From Brevibacterium sp. CS2 (lineage in GTDB: Bacteria > Actinomycetota > Actinomycetes > Actinomycetales > Brevibacteriaceae): a stretch of DNA of 64,000 nucleotides. Positions within the stretch are counted from its first letter, which is position 1. Every line of letters starts with the position of its first letter. The stretch covers positions 3,162,001 to 3,226,000 of the forward strand of contig NZ_CP040020.1 of assembly GCF_005280295.1 (NCBI RefSeq), read 5' to 3'. Positions 62,800 through 64,000 of the stretch are shown one piece after another. The notes beneath the pieces were generated by a model. It worked only from the letters and a program-made list of their open reading frames with translations. It made no database searches and was not told the DNA's origin. A program made the position numbers and the translations under genes.

Positions 62800-63690
62800 A
62801 TGGCTTCTGCAGATGTCGCTCTTCCCGATGGTTATCGCCACACGCTGGAGGCGCTCAAGCAGCGTGTTCACCAGGCCCAGACACGGGCGCAGCGGACGGT
62901 CAACACTGAGCTGGTCCAGCTGTACTGGTCGATCGGGAAGGAAATTCTCCTCCGCCAAGAACAGCAAGGCTGGGGCAGCAAAACCATCAGCCGACTAGCC
63001 GAAGACCTGCGAGCCGAGTTCCCGCAGATGCGGGGCTTCTCGCCCCGGAACCTGCAATACATGACCACGTTCGCCCGGCACTGGGACGTGGACTCAATTG
63101 CGCCACAGCCTGTGGCGCAATTGCCCTGGGGCCACATCCGCACCCTCCTCGATAAGCCACTAAGTTCGGACGCACGGCAGTGGTACGCCGCCGCGGCCGT
63201 CGAGCACGGGTGGTCGCGCAACGTGCTGCTGAACATGATCATGAACAACACGATGGAACGCACCGGCGCGGCTCCCTCGAACTTCTCCCGGCAGCTGCCT
63301 GCCGCTGACTCCGAGCTGGCACAGCAGGTAGCGAAAGACCCGCACACCTTCGAGTTCCTCGGCCTGTCCGGGCAAGTCGCCGAACGCGACCTCGAACAGG
63401 CACTCACCGACCGCATCGTCGACACCCTGCACGAGCTGGGGCCTGGGTTCGCGTTCGTCGGCCGACAGGTCCACTTCGAGGTCGGCGACGACGACTACTA
63501 CATCGACCTGCTGTTCTTCCACGTCGAGCAGCTGCGCTACTTCGTCATCGAACTCAAGACCGGCAAGTTCCAGCCCGAGTACGCCGGCAAACTCAACTTC
63601 CATGAGGCGTTGGTCGACGACAAGCTCAAGCGACCCGCCCACAGTCCTACTGTCGGCATCCTGATCTGCGGCAGCAAGAACGAGCACTGA
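62800..63690 (+). pseudogene. YhcG-type PDDEXK nuclease (DUF1016), 3' end cut by an IS
   Basis: A 296-residue protein of the YhcG/DUF1016 family. The N-terminal helical domain (VNTELVQLYWSIGKEI, LAEDLRAEFPQMRGFSPRNLQYMTTFA and LPWGHIRTLLDK) is typical. The nuclease core contains DLLFFHVEQLRYFVIELKTGKFQPEYAGKLNFHEALVDD with Asp and the Glu-Leu-Lys motif. Family members normally run on for about 40-50 residues after ILICGSKNEH. Here a stop comes at that point, where an IS3-type element seems to begin. The catalytic core is complete, so activity may remain. Start 62800 is favoured; ATG 62791 is also in frame. Confidence 0.78.
63095..63123. repeat. perfect 13-base inverted repeat inside the nuclease gene
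   Basis: CAATTGCGCCACA (63095-63107) and its complement TGTGGCGCAATTG (63111-63123) enclose gcc. The palindrome is in frame and encodes part of the segment before LPWGHIR. Confidence 0.6.
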
Positions 63691-64000
63691 ACCGCGCCAG
63701 GTTTGATGCCGCTGCTGTTTAAGTCCGGAAGGATGGACAGCATGCCGAAGAAGATCGATCCCCAGCTGCGCGCGAGGTGCGTGCGGCTCGTGCGGGACCA
63801 CGCCCAGGAGTACCCCACCTTGACCGCGGCGACGGCCGCGGTCGCTCGCCAGGAAGGTGTCTCACGTGAGTCCGTGCGGCGCTGGCTGGCGCAGGCCGAG
63901 GTCGACGACGGGACCCGGCCCGGCGTCACGAGAGAGGAGTCCGTCGAGGTGAAGCGGCTGAAGGCGGAGGTCAAGCGGCTGCGTGAGGACAACGAGATCC
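63688..64000 (+). mobile_element. second IS3-type element, left part only
   Basis: The nuclease frame is interrupted at 63688, where a TG-starting sequence begins, as is typical for IS3 termini. A transposase OrfA starts at 63742. The right end lies outside the window, so the inverted repeat and target duplication cannot be checked. Confidence 0.55.
63742..64000 (+). CDS. IS3 transposase OrfA (5' part)
   Basis: The visible 86 codons encode a helix-turn-helix (CVRLVRDHAQEYPTLTAATAAVARQEGVSRESVRRWLAQAEVDDG) followed by the start of a coiled coil (VKRLKAEVKRLREDNEI), the usual OrfA pattern. ATG 63742 has an AAGGA site. It differs clearly from OrfA of the element at 50936, so two IS types are present. 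Confidence 0.85.
   Translation, partial: MPKKIDPQLRARCVRLVRDHAQEYPTLTAATAAVARQEGVSRESVRRWLAQAEVDDGTRPGVTREESVEVKRLKAEVKRLREDNEI

Overview
The window comes from a high-GC actinobacterium. The base composition, the GatCAB operon, the NAD-dependent ligase LigA, the DUF222/HNH protein, oligoribonuclease and the frequent promoter-to-start-codon spacing typical of leaderless mRNAs all point to Actinomycetota. A member of Micrococcales close to Brevibacterium is my best guess, by inference only.

Bases 1 to about 49,600 look like ordinary chromosome. In order they hold: a C39-like peptidase (cut by the window edge) and ilvD; a CNNM/CorC pair; a D-2-hydroxyacid dehydrogenase; a flavin monooxygenase, flavin reductase and MarR operon whose reductase has lost its middle; a methyltransferase; cysK-cysE; def; a membrane/coiled-coil protein of unknown function; gatCAB; a repeat-rich gap and a DUF222/HNH protein; a DUF4870 protein; and a minus-strand cluster of cysteine desulfurase, mnmA (frameshifted near its 3' end), S9 peptidase, MetE-like protein and ligA. 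Next come an MFS carrier, an orphan glutamate-type binding lipoprotein and two small membrane proteins. Two paralogous membrane proteins with an internal lipobox flank a CnoX-type thioredoxin. They are followed by orn, an SCO6745-type protein, a membrane glycosyltransferase, an EamA carrier, a quinone oxidoreductase, a class III aminotransferase, a broken phosphotriesterase gene, a thioesterase, and a zinc uptake system in which permease and ATPase are one polypeptide.

From about 49,618 to the end the window is a horizontally acquired copper/metal island. It begins inside a truncated copA and carries two CopZ chaperones, a four-helix copper storage protein (Csp) split by an IS3-family element, a class I fructose-bisphosphate aldolase, an archaeal-type (type II) GAPDH, a DUF305 lipoprotein, a CPH-type copper ATPase, a two-component system, a CDF exporter, a TlpA-CcdA-CueP periplasmic thiol/copper module, and a YhcG-type nuclease cut off by a second IS.

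The most interesting reading is that the island carries replacement glycolytic enzymes alongside export and storage. The GAPDH sits at the end of the CopZ-CopB-DUF305 operon behind a CsoR-type palindrome. The aldolase starts one base after the original csp stop. A repeated motif, ATCTTC-N7-CTTCAA, lies upstream of csp, upstream of the TlpA-CcdA-CueP genes and upstream of the two-component genes, and may be the response-regulator box. Together this suggests a copper programme that exports, sequesters and keeps glycolysis running.
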